In this document: positions 43,251 through 52,509 of the stretch, one piece after another
How positions within the stretch are numbered: the stretch's first letter is position 1
Layout of the letters: each line of letters opens with the position of its first letter
Translations under genes and position numbers: made by a program
Source: Glaciimonas sp.
Lineage (GTDB): Bacteria; Pseudomonadota; Gammaproteobacteria; Burkholderiales; Burkholderiaceae_D
Direction: 5' to 3'
NCBI GenBank assembly: GCA_012927625.1
Contig: JABBOV010000002.1
Span: forward strand, 1 to 64,000
DNA length: 64,000 nucleotides
Notes under the pieces: model-generated
The model's input: only the letters and a program-made list of their open reading frames with translations
The model's database searches: none
What the model was told of the DNA's origin: nothing

Positions 43251-44246
43251 TTACTTTGTAGTGAAAGACCAGCTTTGTGAAATTGCCGTAACTGCAGAAA
43301 TACAGGCGGTATTCGGTGGACTAATAGTGCAGATACTGCCAGAAAAAGCCACATCATAAGTAGCGCCACTGTTCAGTGGTTCGAGCGGGATGATGGCGAC
43401 GCCGGAGGTTGGCGTTTGAGGATCTGATTGGCTGGCGAGCAATTGCGTCGCGAGTGGTGTCCCGGCACCGCGCCGTCTAACGTTGAAATTGACGTTGCTG
43501 ATCAATTGATTGATATCGGCATGCAAGCTGATCGGATAACCCACTTCGTTCCGGTTAGGTACCGGATCGGGTTCCTCCGAGTCGCTGAAAAAATTCGGTG
43601 GGACGTTGGTCTGGCCGGGAAACGGGTATGCGATAAATTTCCTCGCGCCTAATCCGCCACCCAAACCATTTGTAGCGGCAAAATCAGTAGTGAAGTAGGT
43701 ATAACCACTTGCTGCTGTAGCGTAGCCTGCACCCGCATCCTTGTAAATCGGCTCGAAAATCACGAAACGATGATAGATGGCGGTAATCAAGGCTTCGGCT
43801 GCAGTAAAGCCATTGGTGTAGCCGGTCTGCGCAATGACTTCGCCGATGGCGTAACTTGGCACCAAGTTGTATCCGGCTCGACTTAATCGGTCTTCCAAAT
43901 TGATACCAGTGAAGCCGGGGTTTCTTGGCGTTTGGTCGTGAGTGATAATGTTGTTGATTTTTTGGTACTCGGAATGCCCTTGCGCGGCAGTATTGATCAA
44001 GCTATTCGGCGTCAGTTTGGGCAGGCCAATTTGTTGCCGTCGAAAGTTGAACCAGGCCAAGCCGTCGGTCGCCATATTGCCGGTAATTAGCGGTGCGCCT
44101 GATTCTTGCGAAAGTTGCTGCGAACCTGCCGCAGCATCGGAAAGTGGTGCGGCCTGTTTGGAAGAGTCGCTGCCGCCGCAAGCAGCGAGCGCAAGGCTGA
44201 GTAATATTGTTGGGGCAAGTATTGGTAAGCGCGGCAAACGGGCCAT
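43251..44246 (-). CDS. CAP (SCP-like) domain lipoprotein
   Basis: 331 residues from ATG 44246, with CCAGGAG upstream. The signal ends in a lipobox LAAC followed by GGSDSS. Residues about 55-180 form a CAP domain (GLAWFNFRRQQIGLPKLTPNSLINTAAQGHSEYQKINNIITHDQ, IGEVIAQTGYT, ALITAIYHRFVIF), and the C-terminus about 265-331 looks like a Big-type/Ig-like module (PLNSGATYDVAFSG...QSWSFTTK). CAP proteins are secreted and of varied function (sterol binding, envelope roles). It lies 120 bp downstream of the CsoR-type repressor gene, so metal-responsive expression is possible. Confidence 0.85.
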   Translation of the reverse strand: MARLPRLPILAPTILLSLALAACGGSDSSKQAAPLSDAAAGSQQLSQESGAPLITGNMATDGLAWFNFRRQQIGLPKLTPNSLINTAAQGHSEYQKINNIITHDQTPRNPGFTGINLEDRLSRAGYNLVPSYAIGEVIAQTGYTNGFTAAEALITAIYHRFVIFEPIYKDAGAGYATAASGYTYFTTDFAATNGLGGGLGARKFIAYPFPGQTNVPPNFFSDSEEPDPVPNRNEVGYPISLHADINQLISNVNFNVRRRGAGTPLATQLLASQSDPQTPTSGVAIIPLEPLNSGATYDVAFSGSICTISPPNTACISAVTAISQSWSFTTK

Positions 44247-44366
44247 GGCAGGCTCCTGGATCAGGTAGACAGAGCCGCAAAGCTTACGGCAGTTTTGCGG
44301 CGAGGGCATGAGCGCTTTTGCCCCACCGCCAAGAGTTGCTGGTTTTTATGCGCTTAATCAAGCAAA

Positions 44367-44681
44367 TCAAGCAAACTTGTTGAGCATTTCGGACAAGTGT
44401 TTGGCGCGTTCCGCAGCATCTTCCAGGCTAGTTGAGCCGGAGGTGTGTGAAACTATCGCGCTGGTAAGCAAGTTTACGAATGCGCGATCAAGTGCCTTGC
44501 GGGCGGCGGCCATTTGTTGTGCCACACCATCGCAGTCATCCGGGACTACTGCTTTGGCCAGCAATTTGCGCACGCCGCGTACCTGTCCCTCGACGCGTGC
44601 CAAGCGGTTCAGCAGATCTTTCTTTTGTTCGTCGGTCAATGCGGTACCGCTCAAGACCTTCAGGGGGGCTTCGTATGACAT
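44367..44681 (-). CDS. CsoR/RcnR/FrmR-family repressor
   Basis: 104 residues. All-helical DUF156 protein with NRLARVEGQVRGVRKLL, the ligand cysteine in DDCDGVAQQMAAARKAL and a histidine in AIVSHT. There is a Cys and a His but no second Cys, which fits FrmR/RcnR-type sensors of formaldehyde, nickel/cobalt or similar rather than copper CsoR. Two G-run palindromic sites occur upstream. No efflux or formaldehyde gene is adjacent. Confidence 0.88.
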   Translation of the reverse strand: MSYEAPLKVLSGTALTDEQKKDLLNRLARVEGQVRGVRKLLAKAVVPDDCDGVAQQMAAARKALDRAFVNLLTSAIVSHTSGSTSLEDAAERAKHLSEMLNKFA

Positions 44682-44715
44682 GGTGAGACTCCTTTATGAT
44701 GTGTATTGGAAAAAT

Positions 44716-44735
44716 TATACTATGGGGAGTAAATA
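44716..44735 (-). promoter_or_regulatory. Putative CsoR-type operator at the repressor promoter
   Basis: TATACTATGGGGAGTAAATA lies 35 bp upstream of the repressor start. A G-tract flanked by AT-rich half-sites is typical of operators of the CsoR/RcnR family; the same GATGGGG/CTATGGGG core recurs at 44837-44858. Confidence 0.5.
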
Positions 44736-44836
44736 AGTACTAATTATCTTTTAAATGACACAGATTTCGATCCGATGCTGCGGCTCCGGTGTAGTTTCGA
44801 CGCACATTTTAAAACCTGGCAAGCTTTTATAAAATT

Positions 44837-44858
44837 CATATATACGATGGGGTATATG
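44837..44858. promoter_or_regulatory. Second CsoR-type operator-like palindrome
   Basis: CATATA and TATATG form perfect 6-bp arms around TACGATGGGG, resembling the ATACCCC...TATAT operators of RcnR-type repressors. It is 156 bp upstream of the repressor gene and has no obvious divergent gene to control. Confidence 0.4.
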
Positions 44859-44917
44859 AAAAAAAACCTTGTTTTACGCATTATTTAAAAGCAATTTTAG
44901 TAATACTGCTAATAATA

Positions 44918-46360
44918 CTATTTCCGCGCAAGGCCTGTCGGAGGTGGAAACCGGACGATGATATTCAAGCCCTGGCCGCCGGTGCCGTCGGCCAGCTCGA
45001 GTTGGGCGCCATGCAAGGTAGCAATATCCTGCACGATCGCCAGCCCAAGCCCAGAGCCGCCCGGATTAGCTTCCAGTGCCGCCGAGGCGCGGTAAAACGG
45101 TGTAAAGACGTTGCTTCTTTCCCCCAGCGGGATGCCGCTGCCGCTGTCTTCAATTTCCAGCGTCGGTTGCGCGACGCCACATACCCGTAGCGACACCCGG
45201 CCGCCAACCGGCGTATAGCAAATCGCATTGTCGACTAAATTGACCACCATCTCGTGCAACAACAGCGCATTGCCGGTGACGACGGTATCGTCTTGCGCTT
45301 CCAGCGACAGGTCGATATTTTTTCGCACCGCGCCCGTAGCCAGCTCCAAGCCAACCTGGCGCGCGATGGCAGCTAGCGGGACGGCAGTCATTTGACCCGC
45401 CAGCGCACGATGTTCGGCCCGCGCCAGTGTCAGCAGGCGGTTGGCCAGATGGACTGCAGATTCTGTGGTGTGGCTAATGCTGTGGATAATTTGGCGCAAT
45501 GCTTGCGGATCGTTCTCGCGCAGCGCCAGTTCGGTCTGGGTCTTGAGCACGGTCAGAGGCGTGCGTAATTGATGTGAAGCATCGGCGATGAAACGCCGCT
45601 GCTCGTTGATCAGGATTTGCAGCCGTGCCATATAACCGTTCATGGCCAGCACCAGTGGGCGTACTTCCTTGTGCAGCATGCTCGGATCGAAGTCTGACAG
45701 GTCAGTTGACTGCCGCGTCGCTACATCGTTCTTCAAACGCATCAGGGGCCGCAACACGAGCCGTACTGAAAACCAGACCAAAAGCATTACCGCAACGATC
45801 AGGGCGGCCTGGCGCCACAGCGTATCGAGCAGGATAGTGCGGGTCAGGCCGCGCCGTGCATTCAGTGTTTCGCCGACCTGAATCAGCGCAATGCCGCGCA
45901 TCGAACTGTCGTACACCGGCTGATACAAAGCCGCCACCCGTACTGCGTCACCGCGATAACTGGCATCGTAGAAATGCACCAGGGCCGGATACAGGTCCGA
46001 GCGCGGCACATCGGGCGGCAGCGCCGGCAGGTCTTCATAGCCAGACACGAATTCACCCTGAATGCCGGTGACCTTGTAATAAATTCGGCCCAGCGTATCG
46101 GTCTCGAAACTGTCGAGGGCCACATACGGCACGTCGGCCACCACCCTGCCACCGGCGAAAGAAACCCGCTCCGCCAACGCGCGGGTAGAGGCCAGCAGCG
46201 CACGGTCATAGGCGCGCTCGGAAGCCGTCAGAGCAGTGCGGTAAACCGATGCCGAATCAAGCACTGCCAGCAACGCCAGCGGGATCAGAATCCAGCGCAG
46301 CAATTGGCCGCGCAGGCTGCCGGGCGTACTGTTGGCAGCGTGCCAGGCAGGCCATTTCAT
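44918..46360 (-). CDS. tctE: Sensor histidine kinase TctE-type
   Basis: 480 residues. Helix 1 at about 23-40, a periplasmic 2CSK_N/TctE-type sensor (about 45-175, ALLASTRALAERVSFAGGRVVADVPYVALDSFETD), helix 2 at about 185-207, HAMP, HisKA with RRFIADASHQLRTPLTVLKTQ, and HATPase with LVDNAICYTPVGG and GSGLGLAIVQDIA. Its ATG overlaps the response-regulator stop by 4 bp. TctDE systems control tricarboxylate uptake, and a TctC-like gene is divergent here. Confidence 0.9.
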   Translation of the reverse strand: MKWPAWHAANSTPGSLRGQLLRWILIPLALLAVLDSASVYRTALTASERAYDRALLASTRALAERVSFAGGRVVADVPYVALDSFETDTLGRIYYKVTGIQGEFVSGYEDLPALPPDVPRSDLYPALVHFYDASYRGDAVRVAALYQPVYDSSMRGIALIQVGETLNARRGLTRTILLDTLWRQAALIVAVMLLVWFSVRLVLRPLMRLKNDVATRQSTDLSDFDPSMLHKEVRPLVLAMNGYMARLQILINEQRRFIADASHQLRTPLTVLKTQTELALRENDPQALRQIIHSISHTTESAVHLANRLLTLARAEHRALAGQMTAVPLAAIARQVGLELATGAVRKNIDLSLEAQDDTVVTGNALLLHEMVVNLVDNAICYTPVGGRVSLRVCGVAQPTLEIEDSGSGIPLGERSNVFTPFYRASAALEANPGGSGLGLAIVQDIATLHGAQLELADGTGGQGLNIIVRFPPPTGLARK

Positions 46361-47070
46361 GGGCTGTTGTTGGTATGGAGATTGGGGCTGGTGCCGGTTT
46401 TGGCATCGAGCACATAGCCGATGCCGCGCAGAGTAGTTATGGCAACGCCGCAGGCATTGAGCGTCTCGAGTTTTTTGCGCAGCCGGTGGATGTAAATTTC
46501 GATCGCATCCAGGTTGGCATCGTCATCGAGCTTGAATACTTCGTCGAACAGCTTTTCTTTCGGCACCGCTCGTCCGACCCGGGTAATCAGTGCTTCCAGT
46601 ACTGCATGTTCGCGCGGCGTCAGCGCCAGCGGCACTGCGCCATAACTAAACATGCGGCTCACAGTATCGAACTGTAGAGCGGCGCAGCAATGAACCACCG
46701 CCTCGTTACCTTGCGAGCGCCGCAGCAAGGCCTTAACCCGCGCTTCCAGTTCAGCCAGCTCGAACGGTTTAGCCAGGTAATCGTCGGCACCCAGATTCAA
46801 ACCCTGAACCCGCTCCTCCAGTCCGCCGCTTGCAGTCAAGATCAATACCGGGATTTTGCTGCCGCGCAGCCGCATCCGCCGGAGCACTTCCAGCCCATCC
46901 ATTTTGGGCAGGGTCAGGTCGAGAATTACCATCGCGTATTCCTGCGTATGCAGCAAAGCATCGGCATCGGCACCGTTCATCGCGCATTCCACCGACAAGT
47001 GGACATCCTGCAAGGCCTTGCTGAGCCAGCGGGATAGTTCAAGATGGTCTTCGACGAGCAGTATGCGCAT
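46357..47070 (-). CDS. tctD: OmpR-family response regulator TctD-type
   Basis: 237 residues from ATG 47070 (another ATG nine bases upstream). Receiver domain MRILLVEDHLELS, phospho-acceptor D51 (VILDLTLPKMDG), lysine in LAKPFE; winged-helix DNA-binding domain with FKLDDDANLDAIEIYIHRLRKKLE. First gene of the pair; the divergent TctC-like/ABC operon starts about 90 bp away and is the presumed target. Confidence 0.9.
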   Translation of the reverse strand: MRILLVEDHLELSRWLSKALQDVHLSVECAMNGADADALLHTQEYAMVILDLTLPKMDGLEVLRRMRLRGSKIPVLILTASGGLEERVQGLNLGADDYLAKPFELAELEARVKALLRRSQGNEAVVHCCAALQFDTVSRMFSYGAVPLALTPREHAVLEALITRVGRAVPKEKLFDEVFKLDDDANLDAIEIYIHRLRKKLETLNACGVAITTLRGIGYVLDAKTGTSPNLHTNNSP

Positions 47071-47161
47071 GCTGCGCATCTTACCGGTTTGTTGCGAATG
47101 CCAAAAGAGTGCCTGAATGAAAGCTGGCTGAAAGTTTCAAGCGATTAAGATATGCATCACA

Positions 47162-48175
47162 ATGATGGCCTATATAAAAGTACGGTGTTTTATGTGTAAT
47201 TTCACGCAATCATTACCGTGCGTGCTGGTCTTGGTTCTGGCCGCTGTCATGGCGAATGCGATTGCCGCCCCGCAGTGCATCGTGCCAGCCAAACCGGGCG
47301 GCGGCATGGATCAGTCTTGCAAGCTGGCGCAACAAAGTCTGGCGCACGATGCTGCCGGCGCAGCGGTGCTGCAAATCCGTTATCAACCGGGCGGCATTGG
47401 CGCAGTGGCCTGGAATACCGTGGTGTCGCAGAAGCGTGACGAGCAAGATACGCTGATCGCGTTTTCCGGTGGTTCCCTGCTCAACCTGGCAGAAGGCAAA
47501 TACGGCCGATCCTCGGTGTCGGATGTGCGTTGGGTGGCGGCAGTCGGCACCGACTACGGGATGATCGCGGTGCGCCGGGATTCGCCTTATAAAACCCTGC
47601 GTGACTTGGTCGCCGCCTGGAAGAAGAACCCGGCGGAGGTCGTGATCGGCGCCAGCGGCACTATCGGCAGCCAGGATTGGGTGAAGGTTGCCTTGATCGC
47701 CACGCAGGGCGGCATCGATGCCAGGGACCTGCGTTTCGTTGCCTTTGAAGGGGGCGGCGAATCGTTTACTGCATTGCTGGCCGGTCATGTGCAGGCGGTA
47801 TCTGGCGATGTCTCGGAAGCCATGCTGCACGCCAGCGTGGACAAGAAAAATGCTGAAATCCGGGTACTGGCAGTGCTCTCGGATGCGCGTTTGCCGGGCG
47901 CACTGGCGACCGTACCGACTGCGCGTGAACAGGGTTTTGACGTGACGTGGCCGATTATTCGTGGCTTTTACATGGGGCCCCAGGTATCCAATGCGAATTA
48001 CCGGAAATGGGTGGCGCGTTTTGAGCGCGCGATGGCAGCGCCTGAATTTGACAAGCTACGCGCCGCACATGGCTTGTATCCGTTTGCAATGAGCGGCGAT
48101 CTGCTCACCGAGTATGTGAAAAAAACTGTCGATAACTACGGCAAGCAGGCCGGGGAACTGGGTTTGGTTCGATAA
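47162..48175 (+). CDS. TctC-like (Bug-family) periplasmic binding protein
   Basis: 337 residues from ATG 47162; starts at 47165 or 47192 are possible, the last giving a compact signal peptide ending ANAIAA. Bug/TctC features: IVPAKPGGGMDQSCKLAQQSL, YQPGGIGAVAWN, WKKNPAEVVIGASGTIGSQDW and AGHVQAVSGDVSEAM. Normally such proteins serve a TctAB permease; none is seen here. Instead an ABC transporter follows 55 bp downstream. It may act as a signal receptor for TctE, as known for extracytoplasmic TctC-like sensors. Confidence 0.87.
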   Translation: MMAYIKVRCFMCNFTQSLPCVLVLVLAAVMANAIAAPQCIVPAKPGGGMDQSCKLAQQSLAHDAAGAAVLQIRYQPGGIGAVAWNTVVSQKRDEQDTLIAFSGGSLLNLAEGKYGRSSVSDVRWVAAVGTDYGMIAVRRDSPYKTLRDLVAAWKKNPAEVVIGASGTIGSQDWVKVALIATQGGIDARDLRFVAFEGGGESFTALLAGHVQAVSGDVSEAMLHASVDKKNAEIRVLAVLSDARLPGALATVPTAREQGFDVTWPIIRGFYMGPQVSNANYRKWVARFERAMAAPEFDKLRAAHGLYPFAMSGDLLTEYVKKTVDNYGKQAGELGLVR

Positions 48176-48230
48176 GCAGTTAGTAGTAAAAATACCGAAG
48201 TAGTTTTTATAACGATAAGGAGATGACACC

Positions 48231-49340
48231 ATGTTTTTAAAAAAATGCATTCTGAGCGCTGTCGGCGCACTCGCAGCCAGCGCTGCCTTTGGCGCAATGG
48301 CGCAGCCAGCAGTCGGGTATCCGGCCACTTATCCGGCCGATTACAGCAAGATCGTCGATGCCGCTAAAAAAGAAGGCAAGCTGGTGATTTACGGCGCCAC
48401 CGACAGCAAGGCCACCACGCCGCTGGTGAAGGATTTCAGTGCCCTGTACCCGGGAATTTCGGTCGAATACAACGACATGAATTCGACCGAAGTCTACAAC
48501 CGCTACATTTCCGAAGTGGCCGCCGGCGGCAACACCGCCGACGTGCTGTGGTCATCGGCAATGGATCTGCAGATGAAGCTGGCTTCGGACGGCTATGCGC
48601 TGCAATACAAATCGGCCGAAGCCGGCAAATTGCCGGAATGGGCGAACTGGAACAATACTGCTTACGGCACCACTTTCGAGCCGGCCGCGATCGTCTATAA
48701 CAAGCGCCTGATGACAGCCAAGGAAGTACCGGCCACCCATGCCGACTTCGCCAAGCTGATTTCGCAGGAAAAATTCAAAAATAAGGTGACCACTTACGAC
48801 ATCGAAAAATCCGGTGTCGGCTTCATGTTCATGACGCAGGATTCGCGTGCCGACCCAGATTTCGCCGGACTGGAAAAAGCCTTCGGAGCCGCCAAAGTAC
48901 GCGTGCAGTCCTCCACCGGCACCATGCTGGAGCGCATCTCTTCCGGCGAAAATCTGATCGGCTACAACGTGCTTGGCTCCTATGCACTGGTGCGGGCCAA
49001 AACCGACCCGTCGATCGGCGTCGCGCTACCGAAGGATTACACGCTGATTCTGTCGCGCGTGTTGTTCATCAGCAAGAATTCCAAGCATGTCAATGCAGCC
49101 AAACTATGGCTCGACTATATGCTGTCCCATCGCGGCCAGACCGTGATTGCCAATGATTCGAAACTGTATGCAATCCGCGCCGACGTTAAAGGTGAAACCA
49201 CCTCTATCGATTTGATCAAGCAGATCGGCGCTGCCAATATCAAGCCGTTGCCGGTCAGCCCGATGTTGTTGCAGTACCTCGATCCCACCAAACGCCTGGC
49301 ATTCCTGAAGCAGTGGAAAGAAACTGGCGGCAAGAAGTAA
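48231..49340 (+). CDS. Iron-type/2-AEP-type ABC transporter binding protein (AfuA-like)
   Basis: 369 residues with AAGGAG upstream. Signal peptide to about 25 (AMA). SBP_bac_6/13 features: KIVDAAKKEGKLVIYGATDSKATTPLVKDFSALYPGISVEYNDMNSTEVYNRY, AAGGNTADVLWSSAMDLQMKLASDGYALQY, and a C-terminal LWLDYMLSHRGQ. Homologues bind ferric iron, phosphonates or organic acids. With the TctDE control and TctC-like partner, a carboxylate or ferric-carboxylate ligand is plausible. Operon continues with a permease 138 bp downstream. Confidence 0.9.
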   Translation: MFLKKCILSAVGALAASAAFGAMAQPAVGYPATYPADYSKIVDAAKKEGKLVIYGATDSKATTPLVKDFSALYPGISVEYNDMNSTEVYNRYISEVAAGGNTADVLWSSAMDLQMKLASDGYALQYKSAEAGKLPEWANWNNTAYGTTFEPAAIVYNKRLMTAKEVPATHADFAKLISQEKFKNKVTTYDIEKSGVGFMFMTQDSRADPDFAGLEKAFGAAKVRVQSSTGTMLERISSGENLIGYNVLGSYALVRAKTDPSIGVALPKDYTLILSRVLFISKNSKHVNAAKLWLDYMLSHRGQTVIANDSKLYAIRADVKGETTSIDLIKQIGAANIKPLPVSPMLLQYLDPTKRLAFLKQWKETGGKK

Positions 49341-49478
49341 GCTCATCCTCGATAGAAATCGACACGTCATTGCCACCTGCGCGGCAGTGGCGCATCAAGC
49401 GCTCGCATCCATCGCTATCTTTCCTGTAATTCCGGCCGGCGGTCTGCCGGAAGGCTCCATTTTTCATCGGATTTTGCC

Positions 49479-51239
49479 ATGCAAACCTCAATATTTCCGC
49501 GCCTGAACTGGCCGCGCGGCCTGGTGGTGGCGATTACGTCGCTGGTAATATTTTTCCCAATATACTTAATTTTTTATCAGAGTTTCCTGTCGGCGCCTTT
49601 TTTCATGCCGGTCAAGACACTGGGGTTCGACGCTTATCGCTTCATTTTCGCCGATCCTGATTTCAGCCAGTCCTTCATCAATGCGATGATTCTGTCTACC
49701 GGCCTGGCTGTGATTGCAGTGCCGCTGGGCGGCATGCTGGCATTCCTGATGGTACGCACCGATTTGCCCGGACGTAACTGGGTCGCGCCGTTGCTGCTGG
49801 TGCCGGTGTTCGTGTCGCCGATGGTAATGGGTTTCGGTTATGTAGTGTCGATGGGGCCAGTCGGCTTCTATACGCTGTGGATCAAGCAATTGATCGGGAT
49901 TGAGCCCTGGAACATTTATTCCTTCACCAGCATCGTCATCATCGCCGGCCTGACGCACGTACCGCACGTGTATCTATACGCATCTTCGGCGCTGAAGAGC
50001 CTCGGCTCGGACGTCGAGGAAGCAGCTCGCGTGGCCGGCGCATCGCCGCTGCAAGTGATGATGAACGTATCGTTGCCGATGATCATGCCGGCGCTGTCGT
50101 ATGCGGCGGTGCTGGTGTTCTTCCTCGGCTTCGAAGTGTTTGGCCTGGTGCTGGTGCTGGGCGATCCCGAAGGCCATCTGGTGCTGTCGACCTATCTGTA
50201 CAAGCTGACCAATAAACTCGGCACGCCGTCCTACCATCTGATGGCGGCGGTTGCGGTGTGCTTGGTAATGGTGACGATGCCGCTGGTGATGCTGCAGCGC
50301 TGGCTGCTGAAATCGGCCAACAAATACGTTTCGATCAAGGGCAAGGGGGCGCGCCAGAAAGCGCTGCCGCTGGGTAGCTGGAAGTGGATCGCATTTGCCT
50401 TGCTGGCGTTGTGGCTGCTGTTTACCATCGTGATCCCGATTTCCGGCATCGTGCTGCGTGCCTTCGTGTCGTATTGGGGCGAAGGCGTGAAGCTGGCCGA
50501 TGTGCTGACGCTGCAACACTTCCGCGACATCCTGGAGCGACCATCGCTGATGCGAGGCATCTGGAATACGATCCTGATCGGCATTGTCGGCGGCGCTCTG
50601 GCGGTGTTGTGTTATGCAGCGGTCGCGCTGGCAATGCACCGCAAGCAGGATGGCATCACGCGCTTTCTCGATTACAGCGTGCTAGTGCCGCGCGCGATTC
50701 CCGGCTTACTCGCGGGCTTGTCGTTTCTGTGGGTATTTTTGTTCCTTCCGGCCTGGCTCGATGCTGCGCTCAAAGGCATGGATAACGGTGTCGCCCTGTG
50801 GTTGAGCGAACATTTTATTCCGGTACTACGCGAACTGCGCTCGACCATTTTCTCCGTTTGGCTGGCATATTCAGTGGTCTGGCTGGCATACGGCATGCGC
50901 CTGATCTCGTCGGCCCTGTTGCAAGTCGGCCCGGAACTGGAAGAAGCTGCGCGCGCGATCGGCGCCAGCCGCGCCCGGGTCACGCGCGACGTGACGCTAC
51001 CGCTGATCAAATACGGGCTGTTGAGTGCATGGCTGATGGTGTTCCTGATTTTCGAGCGCGAATACTCGACCGGCGTCTATCTGCTGTCGCCCGGCACCGA
51101 AGTGATCGGTGCGATGCTGGTATCGCTATGGGCCGGCGGCTCGGTCGATCTGGTGGCGGCGCTATCGTTCATCAACATCACGCTGGTCGCCATCGGCCTG
51201 GGTATCGCGCTGCGCTTTGGCGTCAAGCTGCACAATTAA
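49479..51239 (+). CDS. Iron-type ABC transporter permease, two-domain (FbpB-like)
   Basis: 586 residues, around twelve helices. Two BPD_transp_1 domains each with an EAA loop: EEAARVAGASPLQVMMNVSLPMIMPAL (about 185) and EEAARAIGASRARVTRDVTLPLIKYGL (about 490). The internal duplication means a single chain forms the whole channel. Belongs with the preceding binding protein and following ATPase. Confidence 0.93.
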   Translation: MQTSIFPRLNWPRGLVVAITSLVIFFPIYLIFYQSFLSAPFFMPVKTLGFDAYRFIFADPDFSQSFINAMILSTGLAVIAVPLGGMLAFLMVRTDLPGRNWVAPLLLVPVFVSPMVMGFGYVVSMGPVGFYTLWIKQLIGIEPWNIYSFTSIVIIAGLTHVPHVYLYASSALKSLGSDVEEAARVAGASPLQVMMNVSLPMIMPALSYAAVLVFFLGFEVFGLVLVLGDPEGHLVLSTYLYKLTNKLGTPSYHLMAAVAVCLVMVTMPLVMLQRWLLKSANKYVSIKGKGARQKALPLGSWKWIAFALLALWLLFTIVIPISGIVLRAFVSYWGEGVKLADVLTLQHFRDILERPSLMRGIWNTILIGIVGGALAVLCYAAVALAMHRKQDGITRFLDYSVLVPRAIPGLLAGLSFLWVFLFLPAWLDAALKGMDNGVALWLSEHFIPVLRELRSTIFSVWLAYSVVWLAYGMRLISSALLQVGPELEEAARAIGASRARVTRDVTLPLIKYGLLSAWLMVFLIFEREYSTGVYLLSPGTEVIGAMLVSLWAGGSVDLVAALSFINITLVAIGLGIALRFGVKLHN

Positions 51240-51247
51240 CTGCACGG

Positions 51248-51277
51248 CTGCCCTCTCCCGCAAGCGGGAGAGGGCAG
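51248..51277. repeat. Perfect 13-bp-arm intercistronic hairpin
   Basis: CTGCCCTCTCCCG (51248-51260), loop CAAG, CGGGAGAGGGCAG (51265-51277). There is no T-tract, so it is more likely an RNA-stabilising or REP-like element between the permease and ATPase genes than a terminator. A weaker relative (CTCCC...GGGAG) occurs at about 36350 before livF. Confidence 0.7.
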
Positions 51278-51328
51278 CACAGTGAGTCGCTATGCGACTT
51301 TCACGTTAAATATAAAAGAGACTTCAAC

Positions 51329-52402
51329 ATGAACGAATTAAGCGTCAACGATTTGTACCTCGACTACGGTACCGGGGCCGCCGCTAACCAGATCCTGAAA
51401 GGCGTGTCGATGGAATTGCAACGCGGTGAAGTGGTCGCGCTGCTGGGACCTTCCGGCAGCGGAAAAACTACGCTGCTGCGGGCAGTGGCTGGTCTGGAAG
51501 CACCCAAAGCCGGCACCATCCGCATCGGCGAGCGCCTGATGTACGACGGCGCGAAGAGTTATGAGGTGCCAGCCGAGCAGCGCAACCTAGGCCTGGTGTT
51601 TCAATCGTATGCATTGTGGCCGCACAAAAGCGTGACCGACAACGTCGCCTACGGCCTCAAACTGCGCAAGATGGCAAGCAGCGAAATCGCCAGCCGCGTC
51701 AAGCAAGTGCTGACCCAGCTCGGCCTCGGCCAACTCGGCGAACGCTTTCCGCATCAACTGTCGGGCGGCCAGCAGCAGCGCGTTGCAATCGCCCGGGCGC
51801 TGGTCTACAACCCGCCGGTGATTCTGCTGGATGAACCGCTGTCGAATCTGGACGCCAAGCTGCGCGAAGAAGCGCGTGCCTTCCTGCGCGAACTGATTGT
51901 GCGGCTTGGCCTGTCGGCGCTGATGGTGACGCACGATCAGGGCGAAGCGATGGCGATTTCGGACCGCATATTGTTACTTAACAACGGCAAAATCGAACAG
52001 CAAGGCAGCCCGCAAAGCATGTACGAGACGCCGGAAACGCTATTCACCGCCGAATTCATGGGCAGCAACAATCGCCTGCCGGGCAAGGTGCTGCAGCGCG
52101 ACGGCGCACACGTCACGCTCGATATCGAAGGCCGCACTTTGCACGGCACGGCGCGCGGCGCCAATCTCGGCGCCGACGTTACCGCGCTGATCCGGTTGGA
52201 ACAGGTGCGCATCGTCACGGCTGAAGCCGACAACTGCATCCGGCTACCGCTGTCGACCTGCATGTATCTGGGCGACCGCTGGGAATGCCTGTTCAAGCGC
52301 GGCGATGGAAACGAACTCGGCCTGCGCGCTTACGCCCCGCAGCGGCTGGCCGCCGGCGAGTATTGGGTACAGCTGCCGCAAGATACACTGTGGGTGTTTT
52401 GA
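51329..52402 (+). CDS. Iron-type ABC transporter ATPase (FbpC/PotA-like)
   Basis: 357 residues from ATG 51329; a much longer frame reaching back to 50798 overlaps the permease and is not real. Walker A GPSGSGKTT, Q-loop VFQSYALWPHKSV, signature [15 protein letters not shown], Walker B VILLDEPLSNLDAKLR, and a C-terminal TOBE-type domain (about 285-357). It powers the transporter encoded just upstream. Confidence 0.93.
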   Translation: MNELSVNDLYLDYGTGAAANQILKGVSMELQRGEVVALLGPSGSGKTTLLRAVAGLEAPKAGTIRIGERLMYDGAKSYEVPAEQRNLGLVFQSYALWPHKSVTDNVAYGLKLRKMASSEIASRVKQVLTQLGLGQLGERFPHQLSGGQQQRVAIARALVYNPPVILLDEPLSNLDAKLREEARAFLRELIVRLGLSALMVTHDQGEAMAISDRILLLNNGKIEQQGSPQSMYETPETLFTAEFMGSNNRLPGKVLQRDGAHVTLDIEGRTLHGTARGANLGADVTALIRLEQVRIVTAEADNCIRLPLSTCMYLGDRWECLFKRGDGNELGLRAYAPQRLAAGEYWVQLPQDTLWVF

Positions 52403-52438
52403 GCTAACGACGCTAACATCGTATGGCTTTCACAACAT

Positions 52439-52499
52439 GGTGTATTTTTCAATCTGCTCTAAAATAATGCGGAAAACGCCATGTTTTTAACGATACTCC
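52439..52499 (-). repeat. GGAGTAT intergenic repeat, copy 4
   Basis: On the minus strand: GGAGTATCGTTAAAAACAT, GTTTTCCGCATTATTTTA, then GAAAAATACACC. It ends 11 bp before the AbrB-family gene start and could influence its expression. Confidence 0.45.
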
Positions 52500-52509
52500 A
52501 CTAATATTT

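Noticed and set aside
43251-44681. CAP-domain lipoprotein and CsoR-type gene as a clear operon
   Set aside because: 120-bp gap and no functional link known; kept only as a possibility.
50798-51328. N-terminal extension of the iron-type ATPase
   Set aside because: Overlaps the permease gene, is Arg-rich shadow sequence, and a normal ATPase start exists at 51329.
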